Notes: generated from the sequence alone by a model not told the origin. Counted from the first letter of the stretch, positions 44,101-46,603 are shown. The stretch: 64,000 bases of DNA from Leguminivora glycinivorella (GCF_023078275.1 NC_062990.1:5471549-5535548), one strand, 5' to 3'. Translations and numbers: made by a program.

Positions 44101-44363
44101 TAAGGTGTAATGTAAGGTGTTATTAAACGACCAAATATGGAGGTTATAAACTGGTCGCTTAGTGATAGGTCCGCTCGGTTCTGTATTTGGCTGGTTAGCC
44201 GACAAGTGCTGTAAGTACCCGTAAATGTACAAATAGTTTGTGTTGCAGGGTGATCCAGTTCTGCCCGAAGGCCGAGCCGCTTAAGGTGGCGGACCGGCCC
44301 TGCAAGTACTACTGCGCCGAGTGCCTCGGGCTCGCCTGTCCCGACGAGGAGCCCTTCTGGTGA
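732..44363 (+). CDS. ARMT1: ARMT1 / DUF89 damage-control phosphatase, 3' part (10 exons, 382 aa)
   Basis: Exons 732-866, 1424-1501, 11362-11548, 13752-13837, 15242-15303, 18563-18633, 19556-19665, 25028-25205, 41137-41263 and 44249-44363 join in phase with GT-AG borders. The product matches the C-terminal domain of the ARMT1/DUF89 family, metal-dependent phosphatases that hydrolyse damaged sugar phosphates; the human member was also reported as a carboxyl methyltransferase. Family landmarks in order: LWSNKCDLSLS (exon 1), DNAGFEL (metal-binding Asp/Asn, exon 4), IPWFISDVTPKDF (second metal Asp, exons 5-6), LFKGDLNYRKL (exon 8), GFQPAPLIACRTVK (exons 8-9), and GDYGVIQF across the last junction. 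From LWSNKCDLS onward human ARMT1 has, from memory, roughly 245 residues; this protein is longer because of a Lys/Gly plus Pro-rich insert in exon 3, a second Pro-rich insert in exons 6-7 and a Cys-rich tail. No start codon is in the window, so the N-terminal part is missing. Family assignment is strong; substrate is not known. Confidence 0.88.
747..1125 (+). repeat. Tandem triplication of the ARMT1 exon a / intron border
   Basis: CAAATGTGACCTSTCGCTGT recurs at about 749, 911 and 1074, a period of about 163 bp. Copies 2 and 3 lack the acceptor and the codons for ICLWSN. Copy 2 retains the 3' end of the exon and a GT donor; copy 3 breaks off near 1121. Reading stays open through most of copy 2. 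Confidence 0.75.
1135..1235 (+). repeat. Dispersed repeat (AAAGAGGCGCGTTCCT family), copy 1
   Basis: Shares ATCAAATATATGAAAGAGGC and onward with 45148-45265 and 54726-54850. It truncates the third exon-like copy of ARMT1. Confidence 0.6.
1240..1385 (-). repeat. Fragment of the GGTTCCGTAGTTT repeat family
   Basis: Reverse orientation of the family seen complete at 51708, 52480 and 54936 (ends CACGCTCTTGGCC). Confidence 0.6.
1424..1501 (+). CDS. ARMT1: ARMT1 exon b
   Basis: Acceptor CTTTTTTCAG, donor GTAAGT. Codes for 26 residues rich in Ala and Lys (LLADDTAKIADQVV and onward), probably helical. Phase 0 at both ends, so it fits between exons a and c. Confidence 0.75.
1502..3069. other. Intron sequence, nothing recognised
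   Basis: AT-rich intron without supported coding sequence. A short GGCGGCTGGTCAAAATTTCTG segment near 2478 looks like a repeat scrap. Confidence 0.4.
3070..3855. repeat. 120-bp minisatellite, about 6.5 units
   Basis: Units of exactly 120 bp, each with TCTGATGATGGAGCCGGAAG and CATAGCTGTTTTTGGGCTTC, repeat with few differences. Because 120 is a multiple of 3, the minus strand stays open through the array; I treat that as a by-product. Related to the array at 50860. Confidence 0.9.
3855..10055. repeat. ~99-bp satellite array with hairpin core, about 60 units
   Basis: Each unit has CTCGGGGGCGAAGCCCCCG, GAAAGAAAGATCAACGTAG, AAGTTGGGTTAGCGTTTTC and CCTTTAAGAGCAAAC. Units run from about 95 to 101 bp, differing mainly in G/C run length. 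A 4240-4300 unit contains a short inverted addition. Variant units recur at fixed distances, showing segment duplications inside the array. It lies wholly in the intron 1502-11361. Confidence 0.92.
10056..10401. other. Intron sequence, nothing recognised
   Basis: AT-rich, no repeat partner seen in the window and no coding signal. Confidence 0.35.
10402..10534. mobile_element. 133-bp MITE, ATTAACACTTTCG ends
   Basis: Perfect 13-bp inverted ends. A partial relative with TAATCGGCTACGCTTCTACG lies at 51546-51625. Confidence 0.7.
10548..11340. mobile_element. 793-bp foldback element, ~183-bp inverted arms
   Basis: 10548-10730 and 11157-11340 are nearly exact reverse complements (AAACACGCTTTTATAAATGC; GCGTGGGGCGCTGGAACAGG). 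The 426-bp centre has no recognisable gene. The right arm stops 21 bp before ARMT1 exon c. Confidence 0.85.
11362..11548 (+). CDS. ARMT1: ARMT1 exon c with Lys/Gly and Pro-rich insert
   Basis: Acceptor TAACTATTGTAG, donor GTAAGT; 62 codons plus one base. Begins with an Ala/Lys-rich helix-like stretch, then alternating KG dipeptides, nine consecutive Pro, an acidic spacer and five more Pro, before VLVPSAVQF leads into the DNAGFEL core. The insert is GC-rich compared with its surroundings. I do not know this low-complexity block from vertebrate ARMT1. Confidence 0.8.
11590..12110. repeat. Degenerate tandem repeat, about five units
   Basis: CTTCGGGCCTTCG...CTACGCGGAGCTCGGCC recurs near 11591, 11687, 11808, 11930 and 12027, each followed by a TTTAGATACTTG-like end. 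The spacing is irregular (about 95-120 bp). Confidence 0.6.
11740..11803. repeat. Perfect 31-bp palindrome with 2-bp centre
   Basis: Two exact 31-bp reverse-complement arms, AAGAAAATCAAAGCTC and so on, around CC. It interrupts the degenerate tandem repeat. Confidence 0.9.
12160..13725. mobile_element. 1.57-kb non-autonomous DNA element
   Basis: Ends TAATATGTGACAATCCAT and its reverse complement, extending to AAGGGCCCTTATGGC (about 37 bp with mismatches). A second inverted pair of AAAAGGGCCCTTATG lies inside (12364, 13022). No transposase ORF. Confidence 0.6.
13752..13837 (+). CDS. ARMT1: ARMT1 exon d, metal-site DNAGFE
   Basis: Acceptor TTGTTATTTTCAG, donor GTAACG. Completes the Asp codon begun in exon c and encodes DIVCDNAGFELFADLCLAT, the first metal-binding motif of DUF89 proteins. 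The acceptor lies about 25 bp after the right end of a MITE (12160-13725). Confidence 0.88.
13915..14045 (+). repeat. Fragment of the AGGATCGAG-end repeat family
   Basis: TAACTCCGTATAGACAGATA and AAAAAGGTACGGTGGCCTAG match the family best seen at 25285, 36284 and 40205. Confidence 0.55.
14085..14176. repeat. SINE-type tail fragment
   Basis: GTTGAGCTCTGGCAACCTTA matches 22931 and is a familiar lepidopteran SINE segment. Confidence 0.4.
14194..15235 (+). mobile_element. LINE 3' end (reverse transcriptase C-terminus and 3' UTR)
   Basis: An 85-codon frame (14194-14451) ends with the C-terminal LINE pattern: FKYNATKCWNIIPPPLRNL then TSFKTKFKELIL. It is followed by a long 3' UTR with GGAAGATCAGCGCTGACCTC and a TTGATT-rich tail that ends at the acceptor of ARMT1 exon e. 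The 5' end is truncated; not functional. Confidence 0.7.
15242..15303 (+). CDS. ARMT1: ARMT1 exon e, second metal-site Asp
   Basis: Acceptor TTGATATTTCAG, donor GTGAGT. Encodes IRFYVKKIPWFISDVTPKDF; the Asp in WFISD is the expected second metal ligand of ARMT1. Directly preceded by the TTGATT-rich tail of a LINE fragment. Confidence 0.88.
15338..15655. mobile_element. Hairpin MITE (TGGCGCCA family), copy 1
   Basis: A long palindrome: AACAAGATCATACCATCCCA, GCGACCGCCTAAG and ATAGATGGCGCCAC are mirrored at the far end. Further copies at 19675, 49461 and 62255. It begins 34 bp after ARMT1 exon e. Confidence 0.85.
15931..17948. mobile_element. hAT-type element, 2.0 kb, TSD AGAGATAA
   Basis: AGAGATAA stands at 15923-15930 and 17949-17956. 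The ends are TAGTGATGGGTAGG and, inverted, TAGTGTTGAGTTCC; 8-bp TSDs are the hAT hallmark. Short frames inside show no recognisable transposase. Contains a ~118-bp tandem duplication at 17592-17826. Confidence 0.75.
17592..17826. repeat. Two-unit tandem duplication inside hAT element
   Basis: TTTGAGGGCCGCG...GGATGATGAGTTTT...TGACATTTGAAGTAYGTG...GAGGTGTTTGTGTTGCGA occurs twice, about 118 bp apart. Confidence 0.75.
18085..18520. mobile_element. MITE (TAATACGTGCAGCT ends) with nested 118-bp MITE
   Basis: Outer ends TAATACGTGCAGCT and its complement; same family at 41292-41592, where the nested piece is absent. The inner element 18266-18383 has perfect 13-bp ends CCTCCTGAGTCCC. Confidence 0.75.
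18563..18633 (+). CDS. ARMT1: ARMT1 exon f
   Basis: Acceptor GTATCATTTCAG, donor GTTAGT. Encodes ELITMCCNAEYSRQ followed by a Pro/Lys stretch (PAPEPKKP). The phase (one base borrowed at the 5' end, one left at the 3' end) matches exons e and g exactly. The residues match no conserved ARMT1 block. Confidence 0.75.
18660..18950. repeat. CCCCCGACGCAAAAACG repeat, two copies, with (CTGT)n
   Basis: AACCCCCGACGCAAAAACG is repeated at 18661 and 18777, each followed by a CTGT-rich run and GGCATCGTAGCTCCCGAACG. Relatives at 38047 and 41757. Confidence 0.75.
19019..19520. mobile_element. hAT-type MITE, 502 bp, TSD GTGAGAAT
   Basis: GTGAGAAT at 19011-19018 and 19521-19528; ends TAGGGATGTAACGAC / GTCGGTACATCCCTA. 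Both subterminal regions are packed with GCCGACTAGTCGG-type repeats. It ends 27 bp from the acceptor of ARMT1 exon g. Confidence 0.85.
19556..19665 (+). CDS. ARMT1: ARMT1 exon g
   Basis: Acceptor AATGTTTCAG, donor GTGAGT. Encodes a second Pro-rich stretch, then LKALGKKFQRYYEDGVFVV, which corresponds to the family segment just before the FW-T-PH motif. The hairpin MITE at 19675 begins 9 bp after the exon. Confidence 0.82.
19675..19998. mobile_element. Hairpin MITE (TGGCGCCA family), copy 2, inverted core
   Basis: Same family as 15338, but the asymmetric core (TTGTTGCCACCGATTATTTG) is in the other orientation. Confidence 0.85.
20010..20233. repeat. SINE-type lepidopteran repeat, copy 1
   Basis: TCACGGTGACCGCTTTACATCAGGC and CAAACGG..CCACCGACGTAGTA match, inverted, the copy at 22660-22900. 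Both carry the same CTTGTACA insert with AGCAAAA. Confidence 0.65.
20244..20356. repeat. 38-bp inverted repeat
   Basis: AACAAGTCTGTCAGTAAATA and onward (38 bp) is exactly mirrored at 20318-20356 around a 36-bp centre. Confidence 0.8.
20372..20693. mobile_element. MITE, ~22-bp T-rich inverted ends
   Basis: TGAGCATTTCTTTTTTTTTT and its reverse complement bound a segment of about 320 bp; the frame inside is not supported as a gene. Confidence 0.6.
20768..21650 (+). repeat. GGGTTCCGTACCTCAAAAGG repeat, ~880 bp
   Basis: Begins TTTTTAGGGTTCCGTACC and ends GCACTTGGCCGG. It has a (GTCC)n run at 20840 and two related halves (ACGCGTGGAGGTATGAAGCT vs ACGCGTAGAGGTATTAAATT). A common lepidopteran repeat; the start of another copy is at 53939. 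Confidence 0.7.
21985..22190 (+). mobile_element. LINE 3' end fragment
   Basis: Encodes KLWNELPSEVFP, a typical C-terminal motif of LINE reverse-transcriptase polyproteins, then GGTCGGCAACGCATAGGTGA. Confidence 0.55.
22484..22640. mobile_element. MITE (CGTTCGTACGTTTCCG family), copy 1
   Basis: Shares TGCTGGTTCAGTCAATGTCA and CACGTTCGTACGTTTCCGTA with 25942-26096. Confidence 0.75.
22660..22980. repeat. SINE-type lepidopteran repeat, copy 2
   Basis: T-run, TACTACGTCGGTGGCAAACA, GCCTGATGTAAAGCGGTCAC, then an inserted CTTGTACA hairpin segment, and the tail AGTTGAGCTCTGGCAGCC. Confidence 0.65.
23050..23245 (+). mobile_element. LINE 3' end fragment
   Basis: Encodes WNMLPSSVFPGEYN then GEFKSRVNKLLLNQ, a reverse-transcriptase C-terminal pattern. 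A hairpin with GAATATACCTTATC arms overlaps its start (23015-23051). Confidence 0.6.
23246..24770. other. Intron sequence with one small MITE
   Basis: Only 23878-23985 stands out: GTGATATAAT...AAGCTTTTCACTCTCGTACC is mirrored at its far end. I recognise nothing else. Confidence 0.4.
24772..24851 (+). tRNA. tRNA-like sequence, degenerate (Ser-like)
   Basis: TGGCCTAGGGG fits the A box and GGTTCGAATCC the B box. GTGGCGA pairs with TTCACCAC in six of seven positions. The anticodon arm (around TTGCTAA) does not close properly, so this is a pseudogene or SINE head rather than a working tRNA. Confidence 0.4.
25028..25205 (+). CDS. ARMT1: ARMT1 exon h, FKGDLNYRKL motif
   Basis: Acceptor TTAATGTTTCAG, donor GTATAT. 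Encodes CEDFWTSPHVFKDM and VLFKGDLNYRKLLGEK. The FKGDLNYRKL block is the most conserved signature of the ARMT1 branch of DUF89 and belongs to the phosphate/sugar-binding side of the active site (family knowledge). Confidence 0.9.
25280..25565 (-). repeat. AGGATCGAG-end repeat family, near-complete copy
   Basis: ATCAAAGAGGATCGAGTATT to CGGAGTTATATATGTCTTTG; partner copies at 36284 and 40205 in opposite orientation. Contains AATATTAGCGCCATCTAGC. Confidence 0.75.
25735..25880. repeat. Palindromic dispersed repeat
   Basis: GATGAAAAACATTGTGTGTA and ACTCGAGTCTTTAAATCGCT, mirrored in part at the right. A related end occurs at 44445. Confidence 0.5.
25942..26096. mobile_element. MITE (CGTTCGTACGTTTCCG family), copy 2
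   Basis: Ends TAGTGCGAAAAG and CTTTTCGCACTA; same interior as 22484-22640. Confidence 0.78.
26097..26360 (+). mobile_element. Poly(T) run and LINE 3' end
   Basis: A T-run of about 45 bases, then CCGAGTTTCTTGCCGGTCCC and AAATAAATATTTCATTTCA, a 3' UTR type I know from lepidopteran non-LTR elements, with a (TTTCA)n tail. Confidence 0.6.
26488..26835. mobile_element. MITE, ACAGGGTGGGGCCTGTAACA ends
   Basis: About 90 bp at each end are inverted copies (CAAAAAATTAAACTGTAGGC). The outer TA/TA suggests a TA target. Confidence 0.75.
26968..27110 (-). repeat. Fragment of the AGGATCGAG-end repeat family
   Basis: AGATATTAGCGCCATCTAAC and CTGTCTTTACGGAGTTACAG, missing its AGGATCGAG end. Confidence 0.55.
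27665..27860. repeat. Probable LINE fragment
   Basis: CCTGGCGGGTGTTGCCTCTG and CCCATGATACGGGCAAGGGC resemble a non-LTR element region common in moths. No readable domain. Confidence 0.35.
28149..28915. mobile_element. TA-target MITE split by a hAT-1 copy
   Basis: Ends ACAGGGTGATTCATGAGTCG and its exact complement, flanked by TA. A second inverted pair (GGGGCAACACT / AGTGTTGCCCC) lies inside. Element 28375-28856 sits within it. Confidence 0.85.
28375..28856. mobile_element. hAT-1 MITE copy 1, TSD CTCCCCAC
   Basis: Ends TAGGCTTGTGTCGTTC and CACAAGCCTA; CTCCCCAC at 28367-28374 and 28857-28864. Also at 34680 and 48987. Confidence 0.9.
28925..29095. repeat. GGTACAGCGCCATCTCAC repeat, copy
   Basis: Shares AAGATGTCGCCTTCAAAAATTG, GTGAAACTAGTACTATCAGT and GGTACAGCGCCATCTCACGG with 33937, 35405, 37318 and 43425. 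A second part of the same family is at 29945-30099. Confidence 0.75.
29096..29944. other. Intron sequence, nothing recognised
   Basis: No repeat partner in the window and no supported coding sequence. Confidence 0.35.
29945..30099. repeat. GGTACAGCGCCATCTCAC family, right part (empty site for hAT-1)
   Basis: GGGACGGCCTGAAGTTTTAC to GATTCCTGCTAAAC. It holds CTTGCCTG (30007-30014) uninterrupted, where 34680 has an insertion. Confidence 0.75.
30484..31480. mobile_element. Long inverted-repeat element, ~400-bp arms
   Basis: GGCATAATTAATGGAAGG starts the left arm and its complement ends the right. The arms (to about 30898 and from 31078) are about 85-90% alike by eye. The centre of about 180 bp holds a tRNA-like sequence. 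Confidence 0.8.
31015..31084 (+). tRNA. tRNA-like core of inverted repeat, anticodon loop GTATCAA
   Basis: D-arm GCT-GTTGGTAG-AGC; anticodon arm CTGGA-GTATCAA-TCCAG with five pairs (anticodon 31046-31048 would be ATC); 5-nt variable region; T-arm GTGAG-TTCAAGT-CCCAC with one mismatch. The acceptor stem pairs poorly. Probably a tRNA-derived Pol III unit or pseudogene. Confidence 0.5.
31680..32897 (+). mobile_element. mariner element, TA target, inactive
   Basis: Inverted ends TTGGGTTGGCACAAAAGTAA and TTACTTTGTGCCAACCCAA, flanked by TA (31678-31679, 32898-32899). Contains one broken transposase gene. 1218 bp, slightly short for the family. Confidence 0.92.
31848..32824 (+). pseudogene. mariner transposase, broken
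   Basis: The open part (31848-32603, 251 codons) has an N-terminal helix-turn-helix region and the catalytic motifs VTGDESWIYY (first Asp) and LLHDNARPH (second Asp). An in-frame TAA at 32601 and a small frameshifting deletion near 32635 follow. The reading then continues in another frame with YSPDLAPSDFHLF (third Asp, DD34D spacing) to GDYIID and stop. Between NDFEA and QPSEFW about ten residues usual in the family are missing. Cut-and-paste transposase by family; this copy cannot make a full protein. Confidence 0.9.
32900..33936. other. Intron sequence with repeat scraps
   Basis: 33255-33335 is a fragment of the GGTACAGCGCCATCTCAC family. 33775-33905 is GC-rich and shares GAGTGAGCCGCCCCTGG with 48686. 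The rest is unrecognised. Confidence 0.4.
34125..34633 (+). mobile_element. P-superfamily-like element with THAP fragment, copy 1, TSD GGACGGCC
   Basis: 509 bp; ends CACAGACCAACCCCTATAGA and, inverted, CACAGAGAACCTCCTATAGA. GGACGGCC at 34117-34124 and 34634-34641. Carries a 27-codon THAP-like start. 8-bp TSD plus THAP coding points to P elements. Inverted, nearly identical copy at 36728. Confidence 0.8.
34310..34393 (+). pseudogene. Truncated THAP-domain N-terminus in element copy 1
   Basis: ATG then MSTCSVKWCGKV and DGITFHK, stop. The Cys-x4-Cys pair near the start and the FHK that precedes FP in THAP zinc fingers are present; the distal C-x2-H part is missing. AA|ATAAGT at the end looks like a donor (GTAAGT) with one change, so this may be a former first exon. 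Confidence 0.65.
34680..35122. mobile_element. hAT-1 MITE copy 2, TSD CTTGCCTG/CTTGTCTG
   Basis: TAGGCTTGTGTCGTTC start and CACAAGCCTCTA end; TSD at 34672-34679 and 35123-35130 with one mismatch. The unoccupied target is at 30007. Confidence 0.88.
35215..35610. repeat. GGTACAGCGCCATCTCAC family, two partial copies
   Basis: CGTTCGCTAGTTTCTCGCTG at 35230 and again, CGCCGG variant, at 35540, each with AGCGCCATCTCAC and ACATTTYTGAAAACAATA. Confidence 0.7.
35845..36720 (+). mobile_element. TAAGACGCT-end MITE, interrupted
   Basis: TTAAGACGCTACAGGAGCGA start; shares GGTTCCGCTCTGGACTGTTT, TGTGTCGGACCGTTT and CAAAAACCAGGGAGGA with 60184-60668. The copy is split at about 36240-36630 by another repeat and at 36720 by the P-like element. 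Confidence 0.75.
36284..36600 (+). repeat. AGGATCGAG-end repeat family copy
   Basis: ATCAAAGACCTATATAACTT to TAATACTCGATCCTCTTTG; same as 40205 and the inverse of 25280. Confidence 0.8.
36728..37236 (-). mobile_element. P-superfamily-like element with THAP fragment, copy 2, TSD CCCCTCCT
   Basis: Same 509-bp length as copy 1, opposite orientation, few differences. CCCCTCCT at 36720-36727 and 37237-37244. Inserted in the TAAGACGCT-end MITE; the related unoccupied sequence at 60651 reads GACCCCGCCTGTATCG. Confidence 0.82.
36968..37051 (-). pseudogene. Truncated THAP-domain N-terminus in element copy 2
   Basis: Same 27-codon frame with Cys-x4-Cys and FHK, stop at the same place, and the same ATAAGT after it. 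Both copies therefore derive from one already truncated source. Confidence 0.65.
37318..37520. repeat. GGTACAGCGCCATCTC family, partial copy
   Basis: GTCGTACATCGGCGAGCATC, AAAGGACGTCGCTT and TACAGCGCCATCTCGCTGAC match 35405-35600. Confidence 0.7.
37590..37850 (-). mobile_element. LINE/SINE 3' end with (CATA)n tail
   Basis: Minus strand: GGTTGCCAGCC complement, then GCCTACCCCTTTATGGGATA, GGCGTGATTG and a (TATG)n tail. Same family at 38458-38746. Confidence 0.6.
38047..38200. repeat. GACGGGGTGTTATAAG repeat copy
   Basis: GGCGCAAAAATGACGGGGTG, a CTGT-rich run and GGCATCGTAGCTCCCG, as at 18660 and 41757. Confidence 0.7.
38458..38746 (+). mobile_element. LINE/SINE copy with 5' inversion, TSD TGAAAAATGAGG
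   Basis: Flanked by TGAAAAATGAGG at 38446-38457 and 38747-38758. The 3' part (from about 38655) reads forward to a (TATG)n tail. The preceding ~195 bp reads in the opposite direction, and GCAGAACACATGAAACTACT is present in both parts. Confidence 0.8.
38760..39560. other. Intron sequence, nothing recognised
   Basis: AT-rich. A 97-codon frame at 39189 has no recognisable motif and a low-complexity Phe-rich end. Confidence 0.35.
39592..40105. mobile_element. hAT-2 MITE copy 1, TSD GTCATACC
   Basis: Ends TAGGGTTGCAAAAAAACGG and AACCCTA; GTCATACC at 39584-39591 and 40106-40113. The subterminal regions are full of GGTTTTTTTTC / GAAAAAAAACC. Inverted copy at 58298. Confidence 0.9.
40205..40500 (+). 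repeat. AGGATCGAG-end repeat family copy
   Basis: AACGTACCTCAAAACCATAA, GGGTACGCTCAGCTAGATGG and ACCAAGCTAAGAATATGGGC. It gives the uninterrupted version of the target hit at 58051. Confidence 0.8.
40799..41034. mobile_element. Two tandem ~115-bp MITEs, GGCCACTTGCACCAAC ends
   Basis: 40799-40913 and 40920-41034 each run from GCCACTTGCACCAAC to a TTGCACGAAC/GCAGCAACC-type complement, with TTTTATATGGAATTTGACAG inside. A familiar lepidopteran MITE type. Confidence 0.8.
41114..41136 (+). promoter_or_regulatory. Repeat-derived polypyrimidine tract and acceptor of ARMT1 exon i
   Basis: AATACTCGATCCTCTTTG is identical to the terminal 18 bases of the AGGATCGAG repeat (36571, and inverted at 25290), followed by TTTCCAG and the exon. 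Confidence 0.6.
41137..41263 (+). CDS. ARMT1: ARMT1 exon i
   Basis: Acceptor CCTCTTTGTTTCCAG, donor GTAAGG. Encodes GFQPAPLIACRTVKCDL and KKGRAEQLFKIDPKW, matching the HPAPL-RT-K and GQ-EQL segments of ARMT1. Its upstream intron is about 15.9 kb. The polypyrimidine tract coincides with the end of a dispersed repeat (see 41114-41136). Confidence 0.9.
41292..41592. mobile_element. MITE (TAATACGTG ends), copy 2
   Basis: Same family as 18085-18520 without its nested insert: GGCAACACGCGATACTAGCG and GTACCGCTAGATGGCGCTGC. Confidence 0.78.
41757..41900. repeat. CCCCCGACACAACGACG repeat copy
   Basis: CGACGGGGTGTTATAAGTTTG, CTGT run, GGCATCGTAGCTCCCGAACG. Confidence 0.7.
42032..42252 (+). mobile_element. 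RTE-type LINE 3' end, copy 1
   Basis: AAGAATCACTCTATTCGTAG, CATGAAAATCCGTTCAGTAG, GACAGACAGACGCGG. Nearly identical to 43905-44127. The pattern is familiar from lepidopteran RTE-like 3' UTRs. Confidence 0.65.
42255..42480. repeat. Repeat with duplicated GTCCGC..GCGGAC hairpins
   Basis: AATATGTCCGCCACAGCGGA and AATATGTCCGCTGAGGCGGA occur 39 bp apart, each followed by CTCTGCCAAA or CACTGCCAAA. Confidence 0.6.
42720..42965. repeat. R1-like LINE 3' region
   Basis: GGGGGGGTTTTTAGTGGGTA, CGGGAGTCCCACATAAGC. It resembles 3' ends of R1-clade elements in moths; no coding sequence. Contains AAGTTGAGCAGACTGGTTTTT, also in 46630. Confidence 0.4.
43425..43670. repeat. GGTACAGCGCCATCTCAC family copy (empty site for P-like element)
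   Basis: GGATGTCGCCTTCAAAAATA, AAACTAGTACTATCAGTGTA, GGGACGGCCTGACGTTTTAC uninterrupted. GGACGGCC is at 43613-43620. Confidence 0.8.
43672..43900 (-). repeat. GGTTCCGTAGTTT repeat family, truncated copy
   Basis: TTAGGGTTCTGTAGTCAACT, (GTCC)n, GCGGATAATCTCAGTAACCG; reverse of 52480-52996; cut by the LINE end at 43905. Confidence 0.7.
43905..44127 (+). mobile_element. RTE-type LINE 3' end, copy 2
   Basis: Same sequence as 42032-42252 in direct orientation, about 1.87 kb apart. Confidence 0.65.
44249..44363 (+). CDS. ARMT1: ARMT1 last exon with Cys-rich tail
   Basis: Acceptor GTTTGTGTTGCAG; ends at TGA 44361-44363. Completes GDYGVIQF, where human ARMT1 ends a few residues later, then continues about 30 residues with a cysteine cluster (PCKYYCAECLGLACPDEEPF). 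The tail is GC-rich and in phase; whether it binds metal is inference. Confidence 0.85.
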
Positions 44364-44598
44364 CCAACGGTAAATAATACCTGAGATACAGCCGCAGGCT
44401 GGAGAGAGTTATAGACACGAGTTTACAAAATCCTTACCTCCTGAGTTACACACAATATTTTTCATCATATTTGAGAGGACAAAAAAAATCATAAGGCAAA
44501 ACCTTCAATGAATGGCGGTGTTGTCCTGCCCGGTGCTATGGCGACGCGATCGAGCGCAAATCGAGATGGCCGTCACGATTTCCTGCCAGATTGCAAAT

Positions 44599-44719
44599 GA
44601 AGGGATATTTACAAAAACATAACTGCTTAGAGCGGTTGACACTTTTAGAACAACATTTTTGATCGTGACAGGTGTCAACCAGTGTAGTCAGTTATGTTGT
44701 TTTTGTAAACATCCCTTCA
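44599..44719. mobile_element. ~120-bp MITE, GAAGGGAT ends
   Basis: GAAGGGATATTTACAAAAAC and, inverted, GAAGGGATGTTTACAAAAAC; a common lepidopteran type. Lies in the presumed ARMT1 3' UTR or 3' UTR intron. Confidence 0.75.
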
Positions 44720-45147
44720 AATGATAACGATTTATCTACGTGAAATTTAAAAATAAAAAATGCACTGAAATAGTTGTAAAACATAAATAAAATGCATTTT
44801 TCATACCGTATAACATTTTTTATAGCTTAATAGTCAAATTTTAGTTGTGCAAAAAAATTCCTTGGCTGATTGAAACATCCTTTGCCTGAAGTATTGTACG
44901 GATTGTATTAATTTTTAATACTAAATCCATTACTCCCTTGGGAATAAAATAGTACATTATTCTTTAGTACACGTAGATGCAATGAGACCTTTAAACAGCA
45001 AATTAATGTGATGAAAATAAATATTATAGGACATTGTTACACAGGTTCACTGACGGATCGCTAACTTTATATTTGTCGTTTTTGTCAACCCTCTCCTCGT
45101 TGCTTCTCTCTCAGCTCTGTATTGAGGTCACACCTCGGACACTGGCC

Positions 45148-45320
45148 ATCAAATATATGAAAGAGGCGCGTTCCTAGCACACAGTCTAAGCTCGTGTAGA
45201 TGAACGCGTACTATGCTTGTATGAGTGAAATATGACAGGTCGACTAGTCGCGTTTTTGACAGGCGGTAACCGACAACACATAACTGCGACACGTTCGCCG
45301 ACGTTCTTATTACACATGAA
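45148..45320 (+). repeat. AAAGAGGCGCGTTCCT family, copy 2
   Basis: ATCAAATATATGAAAGAGGC and ACACAGTCTAAGCTCGTGTA, then GCGTTTTTGACAGGCGGTAAC. Third copy at 54726. Confidence 0.7.
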
Positions 45321-45462
45321 CTATAACATCAGGGGCAAGAACCCGCTAGTCGGGTTCATTAGAAATTTAAAATGGGGCGATTGCTACTGAAAGTAATACT
45401 CTGATGAAAAGAACACGTCATATTGATAATATGTATTAAATGATCATTTTTCTTTGTTTCAG

Positions 45463-45590
45463 ATGTCGCTTATGCTCTTTTTATCTACAAATCAGTACAA
45501 ATATAATACTTTTACTAATTTATCAAGTTCATCCCTTTTTGGCACTTAAAATTCTATAGCATGTTGTAAATAAAAGATTTTAACTTAATT
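45463..45590 (+). other. ARMT1: Candidate 3' UTR exon and poly(A) site of ARMT1
   Basis: A donor-like GTAAAT begins at 44370, seven bases after the stop. A strong acceptor TTTCTTTGTTTCAG ends at 45462, and AATAAA follows at 45569-45574. This would fit a 3' UTR intron of about 1.1 kb. An unspliced 3' end using AATAAA near 44790 is an equal alternative. Confidence 0.35.
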
Positions 45591-45761
45591 TGCCATTTTA
45601 TTTACACCTCTTTGCCCTGTTTTTAAGAATCAAAATGTATTGTGAATATTTTACAAAAAATTTAGTTTTAAAAATATAAAATCGGTAAACCAGTACATTC
45701 AGATTCTTAGGGACAGTTGCAACAACCACATTTGACAGACACATCATCGTCACGGAGCAGA

Positions 45762-45835
45762 CGTCTTTTTTTTTTATACCACGTCGGTGGCAAACAGGTA
45801 TACGGCCCGCCTGATGGAAAGCGTCTAATGGAACT
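45762..45835 (+). repeat. SINE-type fragment
   Basis: T-run, ATACCACGTCGGTGGCAAAC, ACGGCCCGCCTGATGG. Confidence 0.55.
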
Positions 45836-45974
45836 TCCCATACAATTAAAATTAAAAACGAATGCTTTAACGGTGACAGACGATTTGATGCAACCTGCCC
45901 TTATTAATTTTAGAAATGTGACGTTCTCCAGTATAAGGTGTCATATTCTCGTTTACCATGAGGTCGCTTTGACA

Positions 45975-46170
45975 TACTGATTGCTGATGTGCCGACTGAA
46001 AGTTTCCAAAATTTTGAAATTTTCACATCTTAGGAAAACTTCGGAAACTTTCCATACTTTGTATGGATGGAAACTTTCCATTTCATAAATTTAAATTCCC
46101 TTTATTTTTCGTGAATTTTTCAAGAAATTTAAGGTTTTTTTGGAAAGTTTCCGCAACTTGCACATCACTA
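45975..46170. mobile_element. hAT-type MITE, 196 bp, TSD CTTTGACA
   Basis: CTTTGACA at 45967-45974 and 46171-46178. GATGTGC..GGAAACTTTCC ends are inverted; TGGAAACTTTCCAT occurs inside. Confidence 0.8.
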
Positions 46171-46178
46171 CTTTGACA

Positions 46179-46603
46179 TGTTCATAGTGTAAATATACGA
46201 GCAAACTTCATCTTTATTTTAAGCGACAATGTGCGAATCCACGTAAAAGTAACGCGAGTCACGACTTCATTGAGTGTTTATTTGAACTGCAGCTACAAAT
46301 TAAAGGATCTATGCATATATCGGGAAAGTAACACTTAGAGAATAGATAGATGATAACTTGAACTTGCATCATGCCATAAAATCGTGACTCATGTTACTCT
46401 TGCCGCAGATTGAACCCCAATGGTCTCTTTTACTTAGGAACGTCAGAAAAGTTTGAAGATAAATGAAAGATTTAGTTTAAAACGAACCTCTTTATTTACA
46501 AATATATCGTACATATGTACAAATAAAACTTGCAATGTACAAAACAGTTCGGCTTGATAAAAGTTTTAATTGACATAATTAAATAACTGGAACGAAACTA
46601 TTT
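46179..46603. other. Intergenic sequence, nothing recognised
   Basis: Lies between the two genes' 3' ends. No repeat partner or coding signal seen. Confidence 0.35.
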
